Shown here piece by piece: positions 54,347-63,957 of a stretch of 64,000 bases of DNA. The notes beneath the pieces were generated by a model. That model worked only from the letters and a program-made list of their open reading frames with translations, made no database searches and was not told the origin of the DNA. The position numbers and the translations under genes were made by a program. Source of the stretch: an uncultured Chlorobiota bacterium (GTDB lineage Bacteria > Bacteroidota > Ignavibacteria > UBA10030 > UBA6906); the NCBI GenBank assembly GCA_900696645.1, contig CAADGV010000032.1, positions 52,716-116,715 of the forward strand. Reading direction: 5' to 3'. Position 1 is the first letter of the stretch. Every line of letters starts with the position of its first letter.

Positions 54347-54675
54347 TGCGATTTGCCTGTCTCTTCCTGTTTTGGAGCCTCTTCCTTGGGTTGCTCTTGC
54401 TTAGCCTTCTCATCTTTCACTTTTTCATCCACGAAATTTAATTTTAACTCACGGATGAGTTCTGTCAGAAAGCGGTCTTCTTCTTGTGAGAGATTCCCCT
54501 TTGTTTTCTCTTTCATCATGTCGAGAAGGTCAATCGTCCCTTGCGCCGCATGTAGATCCCGCTCGATCTTTCCGGTGATCGTGCTTTTGACTTTCCCGAG
54601 TTGTTCCATGCACGCAGCGTGATACATGAATACAAGTTGTAGAAACAGTTGGCTGTTCTTATCCTTGATGTCCAT
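54343..54675 (-). CDS. DUF1844-family protein
   Basis: 110-aa soluble helical protein. The N-terminal two thirds (SQLFLQLVFMYHAACMEQLGKV...AAQGTIDLLDMMKEKTKGNLSQEEDRFLTELIRELKLNFV) match the small DUF1844 family as I know it, whose function is not established. The tail is Lys/Glu-rich and disordered. It overlaps the glycosyltransferase gene before it by 17 bases and nadK by four. Confidence 0.8.
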   Translation of the reverse strand: MDIKDKNSQLFLQLVFMYHAACMEQLGKVKSTITGKIERDLHAAQGTIDLLDMMKEKTKGNLSQEEDRFLTELIRELKLNFVDEKVKDEKAKQEQPKEEAPKQEETGKSQ

Positions 54676-55438
54676 TCATTTCCTCCTTCATTGTCTTGTG
54701 TTGCAGTTCCCACAGTTTTACATATTTCGTAAACACATACGCCGATGACACGACAGAGAGAATAAACCCCTGAATGCCGTCGAGAAATCCCCTTCTCACA
54801 ATATACATCTTGAAAAAGAGAAACGGCGGGCGAACGAGAATGTCATACAATGAGAACTTCTTTCCCGCCGCTTGCATGTCTTTCGCCGCAAGACTTGTGT
54901 ATTTGTTGAACTTGTTGAAATAGTGTTGTAGATCGGGGTCCGTGAAATGCAACAAGTCATACTGCAGGTTGCCGATTTTTCCGACAACGACAATTTGCTC
55001 GTGAACATTGGTTTCCGTGAAGCGTGATTTATCCTTGCGGAACAGCCTCGTCACACGTCCCGGATACCAGCCGCAGTGCTTGATCCATTTACCAAGAAAG
55101 TACGCCCGTCTCGCAACATCAAAGCCTGCACACATTGTGTCTTCACGCAACACAGACTGAATTTCCTCAGCCAGTTCCGGGGGCACACGTTCATCGGCAT
55201 CAAGCCACAGAATCCAATCTCCCGTTGCGTGATCCAACGCCACATTCTTTGTTGCGCCGTAACCCTTCCACTCTACTGTCAATACCTTGTCGGTAAATTG
55301 TCGCGCCAAGTCGACAGTCTTGTCGGTACTGCCCGAATCTACAACAATAACCTCGTCCGCCCATTTCACGCTTTCGAGACAATCGACAATGTTATGCTCT
55401 TCATTCAATGCAAGAGTGATCACGGAAAGCTTAGCCAT
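54659..55438 (-). CDS. Family 2 glycosyltransferase (WaaE/KdtX-like)
   Basis: 259 aa. A GT-A fold begins LSVITLALNEEHNIVDCLESV, with EVIVVDSGSTDKT and the DxD-type ILWLDADERV. AYFLGKWIKHCGWYPG and the late RPPFLFFKMYIVRRGFLDGIQGFIL segment are typical of the LPS-core WaaE/KdtX-like group. It probably adds a sugar to lipid A-core or a surface glycan. It overlaps the O-antigen-ligase-like gene by eight bases. Confidence 0.88.
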   Translation of the reverse strand: MAKLSVITLALNEEHNIVDCLESVKWADEVIVVDSGSTDKTVDLARQFTDKVLTVEWKGYGATKNVALDHATGDWILWLDADERVPPELAEEIQSVLREDTMCAGFDVARRAYFLGKWIKHCGWYPGRVTRLFRKDKSRFTETNVHEQIVVVGKIGNLQYDLLHFTDPDLQHYFNKFNKYTSLAAKDMQAAGKKFSLYDILVRPPFLFFKMYIVRRGFLDGIQGFILSVVSSAYVFTKYVKLWELQHKTMKEEMNGHQG

Positions 55439-56672
55439 TTGCTGCCTCCGTCTGTGCTACTTTCCCGGCAGCCAACGCCATGCCGCACACCGCCCACACG
55501 ACCATGATAATCTCCGCATCACCAAAGTTCCATTCAAACAATCCGTTAATATGAAATCCCGCCATTGCCGCAAGCGCGCCCAGCGCAATTGATCCGTACA
55601 GCCAATCAGCCTGGCACTGCCGCTCGATCTTTTGAATGACCAACCATAACTTGACGAAGATTGCAGCAACTGCCGCAGTTCCCAACAATCCCACGGTCAC
55701 AAGCAACGTAATGAGATTGTTGTGAAGATGTCCTTCAGGCTTCCATTCTGGCGGCGCATACATCGGCCAGACCTGCTCGATGCCGATGTCGCCGATGCCG
55801 ATAATGGGATGATCTTTGAAGATGTTGATTCCCGTTTGCCACATCCGCAGCCGTTCGATGTTATGTTCGTGATACGGATTGAAGATGCTGGACATTCGTT
55901 CCTGCATTTCGGGGGATGCAAACATCACCACTGCAACAACAAGAAGAAACAGCGGCAGAAAGATCTTCTTCGCACGGAAAGCCCCGATGACGATTGCCCC
56001 GGCAAGAAACCCGAGCCAGGAACTTCGAGTGAAAGTGAAGAGAAGATTCGTACCGATAGGAATCAAAGCAAGAACCGCAAACCACCTGAGCTTCGACGGA
56101 GTTTTCGGATGAACGACAAACGGCAGCACAAGCAGCATTCCGAACATCATCATCCCTCCTGCCGTCATGTACATCTGAAACTCACGCAGCCGGCGGCCGA
56201 ACTGCAGATACTCGCTAAAGTGCAGGATGACGTCACGCAAACTCCACAACGAAACGAATACCATCGAGAGGACAAGCGTCCCGAAAACAATCTTCAATGT
56301 CCGGCGTGAGTTGATGTTCGCCAACAGAATGTACATGATCGGCAACAGTGTCACCCTTCGGTACATGTACAGGACTGATTGTTCTCTGTTGTAGGCAAAG
56401 ATGGTGGAGATGCCTTCTGCAACAATATATGCCAGGAAAAACTTGTCCAGCGGAGTAGCGGGAAACCCCCACGATCGTCTGACGGCCATCCTACCGATCC
56501 ACAAGAGCGCCGCCGACCCGTAAGCGATATTCATCGCGGCAATCGAAAGCGTGCTGCTGAAGAGGAACGCCATCAGCAACAAGATGATCGCCGCGTCGAG
56601 ACGCGTTGCAGAATCCGCCGCATCGCCGAAGAGAAACCGTCGTACATCTATTATGTTCGAGTGTTGAGTCAT
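55431..56672 (-). CDS. O-antigen ligase-like membrane protein
   Basis: 413 aa with about ten membrane helices and one large periplasmic loop (about 275-330) in the Wzy/WaaL pattern. The Wzy_C region contains TFTRSSWLGFLAGAIVIGAF. The loop has HNIERLRMWQTGINIFKDHPIIGIG and a late HLHNNLITLLVTVG with the His often needed for catalysis. ATG at 56672 forms TAATG with the preceding stop and follows AAGGGA; a longer in-frame start at 56753 is unlikely. Confidence 0.82.
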   Translation of the reverse strand: MTQHSNIIDVRRFLFGDAADSATRLDAAIILLLMAFLFSSTLSIAAMNIAYGSAALLWIGRMAVRRSWGFPATPLDKFFLAYIVAEGISTIFAYNREQSVLYMYRRVTLLPIMYILLANINSRRTLKIVFGTLVLSMVFVSLWSLRDVILHFSEYLQFGRRLREFQMYMTAGGMMMFGMLLVLPFVVHPKTPSKLRWFAVLALIPIGTNLLFTFTRSSWLGFLAGAIVIGAFRAKKIFLPLFLLVVAVVMFASPEMQERMSSIFNPYHEHNIERLRMWQTGINIFKDHPIIGIGDIGIEQVWPMYAPPEWKPEGHLHNNLITLLVTVGLLGTAAVAAIFVKLWLVIQKIERQCQADWLYGSIALGALAAMAGFHINGLFEWNFGDAEIIMVVWAVCGMALAAGKVAQTEAANG

Positions 56673-57538
56673 TATCCCTTCTTTGCTGTTCCGAACCATC
56701 GCTGCAGTCGTTTCGTCAGAGGCTGCAAAAAAAGCATTACATGCCGCCACCAATCGGGCGGCTGTTCGTCGATCTTCGAATCAAAATTCCATTGTGACAC
56801 TGCGATGCGTTCTTTCATGACGGCAGGATGTGTGCCGGTAAACCGTTTCAAATGGCCGAGATGATAGTATGTGTGTTCGACCGGAGGAACCCGTTTCTTC
56901 ACTTCTTCATCGGAAAAGTAGAGTTGATGAAAGCCGACATTCTTGGTGTACATGACCTGCGGTGGACGAACCCAGCCGTAGTGATAAATCTCAGCATCGA
57001 TTTTTTTCCGCTTCAACAATGTTCCGTCACGATGGCGGAAATCCATGCCGTCGCCCCACGACGCGATGTTCGGATGGCGCTTGACGATGCGACATTCCTT
57101 CACATACCAGGTTCGATAATCATCCTGATAGAAATCGTAGCTGCCGTAAAAGTGCCGATAGCCGAACTGCAACGCCTCGATCTTCTCGTCCTTCAGATAC
57201 CGCTCCATTTCCGAGCGAACAACAGGAAAGTACTGTTCGTGCAACACTTCATCCGCTTGAATATAGAAACACCAATCGCCGGTACATCGGTCGAGGGCGT
57301 GGTTCGTCTCGACAGAAATCAACAGCCCTCCTTCGCGCAGACTCATGTCCCATTCACGCTCGATGATAATCAGCTTCGGGGAGGAAATCGTGCGAACGAG
57401 TTCAAGCGTTTCATCTTCGGACTTCCCCACATTCAAAATGAACTCATCGCATAACGGCAGAATGGACGATACCGCCTCGACGACGGGATAACCGTACTTC
57501 ACTCCATTCCGGATAATCGAAAAGCCGCTGACCTTCAC
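56672..57538 (-). CDS. Family 2-type glycosyltransferase
   Basis: 288 aa. It starts VSGFSIIRNGVKYGYPVVEAV, with the nucleotide-sugar region DEFILNVGKSEDET, a DxD-equivalent WCFYIQADEVLHE and a C-terminal basic region. The family is best matched by glycosyltransferases acting on surface polysaccharide. It is two bases from the exporter stop and shares TAATG with the ligase-like gene, so the four genes form one translational block. Confidence 0.82.
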   Translation of the reverse strand: MKVSGFSIIRNGVKYGYPVVEAVSSILPLCDEFILNVGKSEDETLELVRTISSPKLIIIEREWDMSLREGGLLISVETNHALDRCTGDWCFYIQADEVLHEQYFPVVRSEMERYLKDEKIEALQFGYRHFYGSYDFYQDDYRTWYVKECRIVKRHPNIASWGDGMDFRHRDGTLLKRKKIDAEIYHYGWVRPPQVMYTKNVGFHQLYFSDEEVKKRVPPVEHTYYHLGHLKRFTGTHPAVMKERIAVSQWNFDSKIDEQPPDWWRHVMLFLQPLTKRLQRWFGTAKKG

Positions 57539-57540
57539 AC

Positions 57541-59364
57541 CTACACCTGGAACTGAAGTTCGTACAGCCTTCTGTACACGCCTTTGCTGTTTGCAAGCAA
57601 CGCCGCATGTTTCCCTTCTTCAACGATTTCTCCTTTCTCAATCACAATAATCCGGTCGGAGTGTTGAATGGTGGAAAGGCGATGCGCAATCACAACGGAT
57701 GTTCTTCCTGCAAGCGTTCTCTCGACCGCTTCCTGAACAAGGATTTCCGATTCGGTATCGAGCGCCGAGGTTGCTTCATCAAAAATCAGGATTGGAGGAT
57801 TTTTGAGAATTGCCCGCGCAAGTGAAATACGCTGCCGCTGCCCGCCCGAGAGTTTCGTTCCCCGGTCACCGATTTTCGTGTCATAGCCGTTGGGCAATCG
57901 TGAAATAAACTCATGTGCATTGGCAATCTTCGCCGCTTCGATAATGTGATCAAGTGAGGTGTCGCTTCTGCCGTAAGCGATGTTGTTCCGGACGGTATCG
58001 TTGAACAAAATCGTCTCTTGCGTTACGATTCCCATCAATTTACGCAGAGAATCCAACGTGATGTCACGAAGATCAATGCCGTCCAGCGTAATCCTCCCTT
58101 CGCGGGGATCATAGAACCTCGGCAGCAAATCCACCAGGGTTGATTTGCCTCCACCGCTCGGCCCGACGATTGCGACCCGTTCTCCCTGCTTGATTTCCAG
58201 CGATACGCCTTTCAAAACCACATCGCCCGTTTCATACTTGAACGAGACATTCTCGTACCGGATTTGATGTTTGAATTCGGTGATGGAAGTGGCGGAGGGT
58301 TTGTCAAGAATTGCCGGCTCCGTATCGAGAATTTTGAACACACGCCCCGCCGCTCCGATTCCCTCCTGCACACTGTTGAATGTCTGCCCGAACAGTTTGA
58401 TGGGCGGGAGCATTTGCGAGAGTACCACGATGTAGCCGATGAGGGCGCTCGAGGTTATTGAGCTTGTTCCGCTGATGACTCTGCCGCCGATAAACCAGAC
58501 GATCACAGCAATCGCGATCACGCCGAACATTTCGGAAATGGGAGACGCGAGATTTCTTCTTCGCTGGATTGTTTTCATCAGATCCGCATAGCGGGATGAT
58601 TCATTCGAGAATCTCCCCGTCTCAAACTCTTCCATCCCGAACGCCTTCACGATGCGCACATTCGCCAGCGACTCATCCAACACCGACATCATATCCGCCA
58701 TCTTCTCCTGCATAAAAATCGATTGCTTCTTCAGCTTGTCGGCGATGCGGCTGATGATGATGCCTCCAATCGGAATGATCAACGCCACAATCACTGTCAA
58801 CTGCCAATCGAGCAGCAGCAACACGGTTGTTGAAAGGACGATGGTGGGAGGATCTCTGAAGAAGCTGTTGACGACGGCCATCGCCGAGTCGTTCAGAATT
58901 CTCACGTCATTCACGACCGTGGCAATGAGGTTTCCCTTTCGCTCTTCGGTAAAGTATGAAAGGGAAAGATGCTGCAAATGGCGATACACATCATTGCGGA
59001 GCCGGTGCATGATCCCATGCTCAATGTCCGCCATCAGATACTGGTTCACGAGCGAGAAGAGATTTTTCAGCAGAAAGGATGCAAAGACGGCAATCACGAG
59101 AAATAGCAACGCAGTCGGCCGGTCGTATTGTGCTACAAGTCCGGCGAGGAACTGCTTGAGATAATTTCCAAGATTGAAGACGGATGTACCCGTGGCCGCT
59201 ATCTCCTCGACCTTCGGCGGAGAGAAGACGACATCGAGCATCGGGATGAGCAGGATGTACGACAGTAATTCCAGCGGCCGGCTGACAAGCATACACAGGT
59301 TGGCAGCAATCAGCCTCAACCGGTACGGCTTGACGTAGCTGATGACGCGCAGAAAGATTTTCAT
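57541..59364 (-). CDS. ABC exporter, MsbA-like (fused membrane and ATPase domains)
   Basis: 607 aa. An N-terminal six-helix membrane domain (about 15-320) is followed by an ATPase domain (about 370-600) with Walker A GPSGGGKSTLVDLL, Q-loop TQETILFNDTV, signature LSGGQRQRISLARA, Walker B ILIFDEATSALD and H-loop VIAHRLST. Half-transporter length. Next to LPS-type glycosyltransferases a lipid A-core flippase role is likely. The start is 34 bases after leuS. Confidence 0.92.
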   Translation of the reverse strand: MKIFLRVISYVKPYRLRLIAANLCMLVSRPLELLSYILLIPMLDVVFSPPKVEEIAATGTSVFNLGNYLKQFLAGLVAQYDRPTALLFLVIAVFASFLLKNLFSLVNQYLMADIEHGIMHRLRNDVYRHLQHLSLSYFTEERKGNLIATVVNDVRILNDSAMAVVNSFFRDPPTIVLSTTVLLLLDWQLTVIVALIIPIGGIIISRIADKLKKQSIFMQEKMADMMSVLDESLANVRIVKAFGMEEFETGRFSNESSRYADLMKTIQRRRNLASPISEMFGVIAIAVIVWFIGGRVISGTSSITSSALIGYIVVLSQMLPPIKLFGQTFNSVQEGIGAAGRVFKILDTEPAILDKPSATSITEFKHQIRYENVSFKYETGDVVLKGVSLEIKQGERVAIVGPSGGGKSTLVDLLPRFYDPREGRITLDGIDLRDITLDSLRKLMGIVTQETILFNDTVRNNIAYGRSDTSLDHIIEAAKIANAHEFISRLPNGYDTKIGDRGTKLSGGQRQRISLARAILKNPPILIFDEATSALDTESEILVQEAVERTLAGRTSVVIAHRLSTIQHSDRIIVIEKGEIVEEGKHAALLANSKGVYRRLYELQFQV

Positions 59365-59398
59365 AACACGTCGGCCGGGTGGAATGGTGTGAAGCGAA

Positions 59399-62005
59399 TC
59401 ATTTCACGACGATGTTCACAAGTTTATTCTTCACAACAATCTTCTTTGCAATCTTCTTGCCGTCGATGTGCCTGCGCACGTTTTCATCGGCAAGAGTCAG
59501 AGTTTCCAAATCGTGCTCGGAAGTATCTTTTGCCACGGAGATTTTCGAGCGGACTTTCCCGTTTACCTGCAACACCACCTCAACCGTTGTCTCCTCCAAC
59601 TTTGCCGGATCGAATGAAGGCCACGATTCGTACGCCAGCGTTACGGTGTGACCCATCTTCTGCCACAACTCTTCTGCAATATGAGGGGCGAACGGCGAGA
59701 GAACTTTGATGAACGGTTCCAGTACCTGCCGGGGTTTCGTTTCGCTTTTCATCACCTCATTCACAAAAATCATCATCTGCGCGATAGCTGTGTTGAAGCT
59801 GAGTCGCTCGATATCGTCTCCGACCTTCTTGACCGTCGCATGGTACACACGCTCCACATCAGCCGATGGCGGAACGTCTTTAATATCGGGATCAAGATTT
59901 CCGGCATCGTCAACGTAGAGACGCCACACGCGGTTTAGGAAACGGAACACGCCTTCGACACCGCGGGTACTCCACGGCTTCATCTCCTCCAGCGGACCCA
60001 TGAACATTTCAAACATCCGCAGTGCATCGGCGCCGTACTCTTTCACAACATCATCCGGGTTGACAACATTGCCCAGCGATTTCGACATCTTCTTGGAATT
60101 CTCTCCGAGAATAATCCCCTGATGCCGCAGCTTCATGAAAGGCTCTTTCGTGCTGACGTAGCCAAGATCGTACAGCACTTTGTGCCAGAAGCGGGCATAC
60201 ATCAGGTGAAGTACGGCATGTTCCGAGCCGCCTACGTACAGATCAACGGGCATCCAGTACTTCTCTTTCTCCTTCGAGAAAATCTCATTGTCGTTCTTCG
60301 GATCGAGGTAGCGCAAATAGTACCAGCACGAACCTGCCCACTGCGGCATCGTATTGGTCTCGCGACGACCTTTGAGTCCGGTTTCCTTGTCGACGATATT
60401 CACCCAATCGGTTGCGAGCGCCAACGGTGATTCGGTTGTCCCGCTCGGCTGAAATTTCTGCAAGTCGGGTAATCGAAGCGGCAACTCATTCTCGCTCAAC
60501 GCCTTCAGCGTTCCGTCTTCGAGATGGATAATGGGAATCGGTTCCCCCCAATATCGCTGCCGCGAAAACAACCAGTCACGCAGCTTGAATTGGACTTTCC
60601 CCTTCCCTATTCCTTTTTCTGAAAGCCACTCGATGATCTTCTTCTTAGCATCGGCTACGCTCAGGCCGTTCAGCGACACTTCATCGTTTGAGGAGTTGAC
60701 GGCAACGCCATTTTCGTTATTGCTGAAGGCTGCCTCCTGCACGTTTCCTCCCGCCACCACTTCAACGATCGGCAACGAGAATTTCCGCGCAAACTCCCAA
60801 TCACGTTCGTCGTGACCCGGCACGGCCATGATGGCGCCCGTGCCATAACCCATCAGTACATAGTCGGCAATCCAGATCGGGATGTTTTGCTTCGTTGCCG
60901 GATTAACGGCATAGCCGCCAGTGAAGACGCCCGTCTTGTCTGTCTCAATTCCGCGTTCCAACTCGCTTTTCAGCTTCGCCTGGTTGCGGTAATCATCGAC
61001 GGCCTTTCGTTGCTCCGCAGTCGTGAGTGTCTCGACAAGCGGGTGTTCGGGAGCAAGCACCATGTACGTTGCTCCGAACACGGTATCGGGCCGCGTGGTA
61101 AAGACACGGATTTTCGCATCCGTTCCACTGACGGGAAAATCAATCTCGGCCCCTTCCGAACGCCCGATCCAGTTCGTTTGCTGTTCAACAGTTGATGCAG
61201 GCCAATCAAGCTCCTTGCCATCTTCAAGCAGCCGTTCGGCGTATGCGGTAATACGCATCATCCATTGCTTCATCGGCCGGCGCTCAACGGTGTAGCCTTT
61301 CTCAGTCCATTCGGCGACTTCCTCGTTCGCAAGCACTGTTCCCAATCCTTCACACCAATTCACGGGAATCTCGGCAATATAGCAGAGACGGAAATTCTTG
61401 AGAACGTTATGCTGCTCGATTCTGTTCATCTGCTTCCAGCCGTCGGCGGTGAAGCAGCAATGATCATCCCCGCAATAAAGTGAGCAGTCGATCTTCGAGC
61501 ATCCAACTGCCTCGAATTCCTTGACAAGTTCGTCAACGGGACGTGCTTTGTTGACCCGGTAGTCGTACCACGAGTTGTAGATCTTCAGAAAGATCCATTG
61601 CGTCCATTTGTAGTAATCGGGATCGGTTGTATCGACCTCACGATCCCAATCGTAACTCAATCCCAGCATCTTGATCTGTCGGCGGAAGGTGTTGATGTTC
61701 CGCTCGGTTGTAATGCGGGGATGAATATTCGTCTGCATAGCAAAGCGTTCCGCAGGCAGGCCGAATGCATCCCACCCGATCGGATGAAGAACATTGAATC
61801 CCTTCATCCGTTTGTAGCGGCAGAGAATATCCGTAGCCGTGTATCCTTCAGGGTGACCGACATGAAGTCCGGCACCGGAAGGATACGGGTACATATCAAG
61901 GATGAACACCTTCGGCTTGCCGGAGTAATCCTCCGTCCGGAACGTCTTATGATCGTCCCAGTAGGTTTGCCACTTCGGTTCTATTTCGTGAAAAGGGTAA
62001 GGCAT
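59399..62005 (-). CDS. leuS: Leucyl-tRNA synthetase
   Basis: 868-aa class I synthetase charging tRNA-Leu. The HIGH motif is [12 protein letters not shown] (about 47-58), there is an intact CP1 editing domain ([20 protein letters not shown]), and the KMSKS motif is [10 protein letters not shown] (near 622). Bacterial-type length with the C-terminal anticodon and additional domains complete. Confidence 0.97.
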   Translation of the reverse strand: MPYPFHEIEPKWQTYWDDHKTFRTEDYSGKPKVFILDMYPYPSGAGLHVGHPEGYTATDILCRYKRMKGFNVLHPIGWDAFGLPAERFAMQTNIHPRITTERNINTFRRQIKMLGLSYDWDREVDTTDPDYYKWTQWIFLKIYNSWYDYRVNKARPVDELVKEFEAVGCSKIDCSLYCGDDHCCFTADGWKQMNRIEQHNVLKNFRLCYIAEIPVNWCEGLGTVLANEEVAEWTEKGYTVERRPMKQWMMRITAYAERLLEDGKELDWPASTVEQQTNWIGRSEGAEIDFPVSGTDAKIRVFTTRPDTVFGATYMVLAPEHPLVETLTTAEQRKAVDDYRNQAKLKSELERGIETDKTGVFTGGYAVNPATKQNIPIWIADYVLMGYGTGAIMAVPGHDERDWEFARKFSLPIVEVVAGGNVQEAAFSNNENGVAVNSSNDEVSLNGLSVADAKKKIIEWLSEKGIGKGKVQFKLRDWLFSRQRYWGEPIPIIHLEDGTLKALSENELPLRLPDLQKFQPSGTTESPLALATDWVNIVDKETGLKGRRETNTMPQWAGSCWYYLRYLDPKNDNEIFSKEKEKYWMPVDLYVGGSEHAVLHLMYARFWHKVLYDLGYVSTKEPFMKLRHQGIILGENSKKMSKSLGNVVNPDDVVKEYGADALRMFEMFMGPLEEMKPWSTRGVEGVFRFLNRVWRLYVDDAGNLDPDIKDVPPSADVERVYHATVKKVGDDIERLSFNTAIAQMMIFVNEVMKSETKPRQVLEPFIKVLSPFAPHIAEELWQKMGHTVTLAYESWPSFDPAKLEETTVEVVLQVNGKVRSKISVAKDTSEHDLETLTLADENVRRHIDGKKIAKKIVVKNKLVNIVVK

Positions 62006-62048
62006 CTTCAGAATTGCGAATGTCGAATTGTCAATGTCGGATTCCGGA

Positions 62049-62951
62049 TTATGAGTTCGCTTTCAGATATATCTTTGCGGTTTCTATTGTGCCGAGTCTC
62101 AGGCGCTGCCGGATTTCTTCAGGCGTTGCTCCGGATTCGGCCAGCCGCCGTGCTGCCGTGTAACACAACGAGTGGGGCGTAATTCCGCTTTCCTTATGAT
62201 TCCTGATGCCGGCAGCAATCAAATAATTGTACACCACATCACGGATGCCCCGCGTCGACATCCGCTCTCCCCTCGTCCGGTTGCCGGCACTGAGCAGCAG
62301 CGGGCTTCCGGATTTCAACTCATCCTTCCGCTCAATCATTCGGAATTCCAAATATTGTCTTGCTGCTTCAGCCACGCGGGAAGTCACAACAACGGCTTCG
62401 TCTTTGGATACCTTCCCCTTGCTCTGCACACGCAGCCGGTTGTTCGTTAAATCCTCGACGTTCGCATGAACAAGCTCCGATTCCGACAAGCCGCAGTCGA
62501 GCATCAGCAGAAGAATTACAGTGTCCCGCATGCCGATTTCATCTTCCGCACCGAGAGTATCAAGCAACCTGCGTACATCGTCATCCGATAATGCTTTTCT
62601 GACGTGAACCCTCGGTCTGCTGTTGCCGCCGACAAATTTCGCCGGATTCGCCTTCAGTATTCTCTTCTCAACAAGAAAAGAACACAAGCTGCGCAGTGAA
62701 GTCAGATATGCCGAAACGGAAACAGCGGAGAGTTTTCTCTCTTTCGTGAGATAGCGCTTGTATCGTTCGACATCTTGAACGAGAAACCGGAAATCCTTCT
62801 TCCTTCTGAACCAACGGACAAACTCGCGCAGGCTCCGTTCATACGTTCCGCGTGTTACAGAGTTCCCGAACGAATCGAGAAACGATGCGATGTACATCCG
62901 GAGCCGCTGCTCCGACAAGCGGGTTTTGACCGGCCGGGGTTGGGCATTCAT
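62049..62951 (-). CDS. Tyrosine-recombinase-fold protein with degenerate catalytic site (XerC/D-like)
   Basis: 300 aa. An N-terminal SAM-like core-binding domain (about 15-105) and a C-terminal integrase fold align over full XerC/D length, but the active site is eroded. The first Arg (usually GLRxSEL) is Ser156 in GLSESEL. The HxxRH motif is HSLCY (C263 and Y264 for Arg and His), and the LGH motif is LRL (L286 for His). Only His260, a beta-hairpin Lys (K178/K180) and the nucleophile-position Tyr295 in AKIYLK remain. Strand exchange looks impossible as written; DNA binding may persist. The frame is intact and it sits seven bases after the DinB-like gene. Confidence 0.8.
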   Translation of the reverse strand: MNAQPRPVKTRLSEQRLRMYIASFLDSFGNSVTRGTYERSLREFVRWFRRKKDFRFLVQDVERYKRYLTKERKLSAVSVSAYLTSLRSLCSFLVEKRILKANPAKFVGGNSRPRVHVRKALSDDDVRRLLDTLGAEDEIGMRDTVILLLMLDCGLSESELVHANVEDLTNNRLRVQSKGKVSKDEAVVVTSRVAEAARQYLEFRMIERKDELKSGSPLLLSAGNRTRGERMSTRGIRDVVYNYLIAAGIRNHKESGITPHSLCYTAARRLAESGATPEEIRQRLRLGTIETAKIYLKANS

Positions 62952-62958
62952 TCCGGCC

Positions 62959-63492
62959 TTACCAGTTCATCCGCTTTTTCAGATTGAGGATATGGGCCAG
63001 ATGATGTTTGCCGTGCCACGCATACATGCCGAGAATTCCGTCGAGCGAGAACTCTTTTTGATGTTCGGGATGAAAGAGCGTGCGCTTGAAGTCATTTCTC
63101 GTCATCGATTTCAGCAACACAACCCACCTCTTGTGAAGGGCATCTAACATTGCAAGCGACACCTCTACCGGAGTCAATTCGGAATCGGGAAGCATTGCCC
63201 AGCGATCTTCCATGTATGGCTTGATGGTCGGCCTCTCCTCAGTCAGCGCGAGCTTGAAGCGGCCGTAAGCCTGCAAATGACTGTCGGGAACGTGATGCAG
63301 AACCTGCCGGACAGTCCAACCTCCCTCGCGGTACGGAGTCGAGAGTTGCTCATCGGAAAGCCCTTTTACCGCCTCTTGAAACTGTCCCGGAGCCGCCGCA
63401 ATTTCGTCAATCCAATGAGCTATATCCGCCTCGGAGATAATGTCGGGGCGCTTGTATCTGCCAATCGGGTACTTCAGTTCCTCGATGTTCAT
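62959..63492 (-). CDS. DinB/YfiT-like metal-dependent protein
   Basis: 177-aa four-helix protein of the DinB superfamily. It is closest to YfiT/BstA by its start (LKYPIGRYKRPD) and by three histidines expected to bind a divalent metal: H in VRQVLHHVPDSH and the pair in MYAWHGKHHLAHI. YfiT-type proteins include thiol S-transferases and hydrolases; the substrate here is unknown. It leads a likely pair with the degenerate recombinase. Confidence 0.88.
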   Translation of the reverse strand: MNIEELKYPIGRYKRPDIISEADIAHWIDEIAAAPGQFQEAVKGLSDEQLSTPYREGGWTVRQVLHHVPDSHLQAYGRFKLALTEERPTIKPYMEDRWAMLPDSELTPVEVSLAMLDALHKRWVVLLKSMTRNDFKRTLFHPEHQKEFSLDGILGMYAWHGKHHLAHILNLKKRMNW

Positions 63493-63573
63493 AACACGCT
63501 ATAAATTCATGAGTTAAGTGCTCAAAATTTATCCAAATAGCGAGAGACAAGCAAGGTAGGGGACGTGAGGCGT

Positions 63574-63625
63574 AGCGCGGGACTCCCGTCCCACATCAGG
63601 CTTTGTAAAGCGGATTGGCAATCTG
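63574..63625 (+). repeat. Intergenic direct repeat, copy 1
   Basis: 52 bases from AGCGCGG through CCCACATCAGGCTTTG to AAGCGGATTGGCAATCTG. It matches copy 2 at an offset of 154 bases, with only three differences in the last 36 positions. Confidence 0.8.
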
Positions 63626-63727
63626 TTCCTATGTGAAGGAATCGATCTGTCTCCCGCATCTATAAACTCCCGCCTCGTTGGGGCAGAATCCGTGCAAGAC
63701 GATTCAGGAGAATCGCCCTGCAAGTAG

Positions 63728-63779
63728 AGCGCGGAACCCCAACCCCACATCAAGCTTTGTAAAGCGGATTGCCAATCCG
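63728..63779 (+). repeat. Intergenic direct repeat, copy 2, with palindromic core
   Basis: Second copy of the 52-base repeat. Its end contains AGCGGATTG-C-CAATCCGCT (63763-63781), a perfect inverted repeat with 9-base arms that is broken in copy 1. This suggests a small dispersed palindromic repeat family. Confidence 0.75.
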
Positions 63780-63912
63780 CTCAACATTCCTACGTTATTG
63801 TATCTGTTCTTCCCGCAATTCCCTGCCGTAAGATTCCGTTTCCCAAGAATTGGAAAATGGAGCTGATAGCCGTTTATCAAATCTGATAATTAGCCTGTTT
63901 TTCTCTGGCACT

Positions 63913-63936
63913 CTATATGAGTATATACTCATATAG
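63913..63936. promoter_or_regulatory. 24-bp perfect palindrome, probable operator of the adjacent TetR-like gene
   Basis: CTATATGAGTAT followed directly by its exact reverse complement. It contains TATACT (63924-63929), which could be a -10 box, so a bound repressor would block transcription of the gene that begins 21 bases downstream. Size and symmetry are typical of TetR-family operators. Confidence 0.65.
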
Positions 63937-63957
63937 TTAATCACTCACGGATGAACA

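Larger units (their letters stand above)
63493..63957. other. Gene-free region of 465 bases with repeats
   Basis: No reading frame of coding character is seen. It holds two copies of a 52-base repeat and, near its end, the palindrome before the TetR-like start; these are listed separately. The rest is AT-richer and shows nothing further. Confidence 0.6.

Noticed and set aside
62049..62951. Integrase of a genomic island ending at the tRNA-Ala
   Set aside because: The gene lies more than 9 kb from the tRNA, its catalytic residues are mostly lost, and the genes between are housekeeping (leuS, nadK, LPS).
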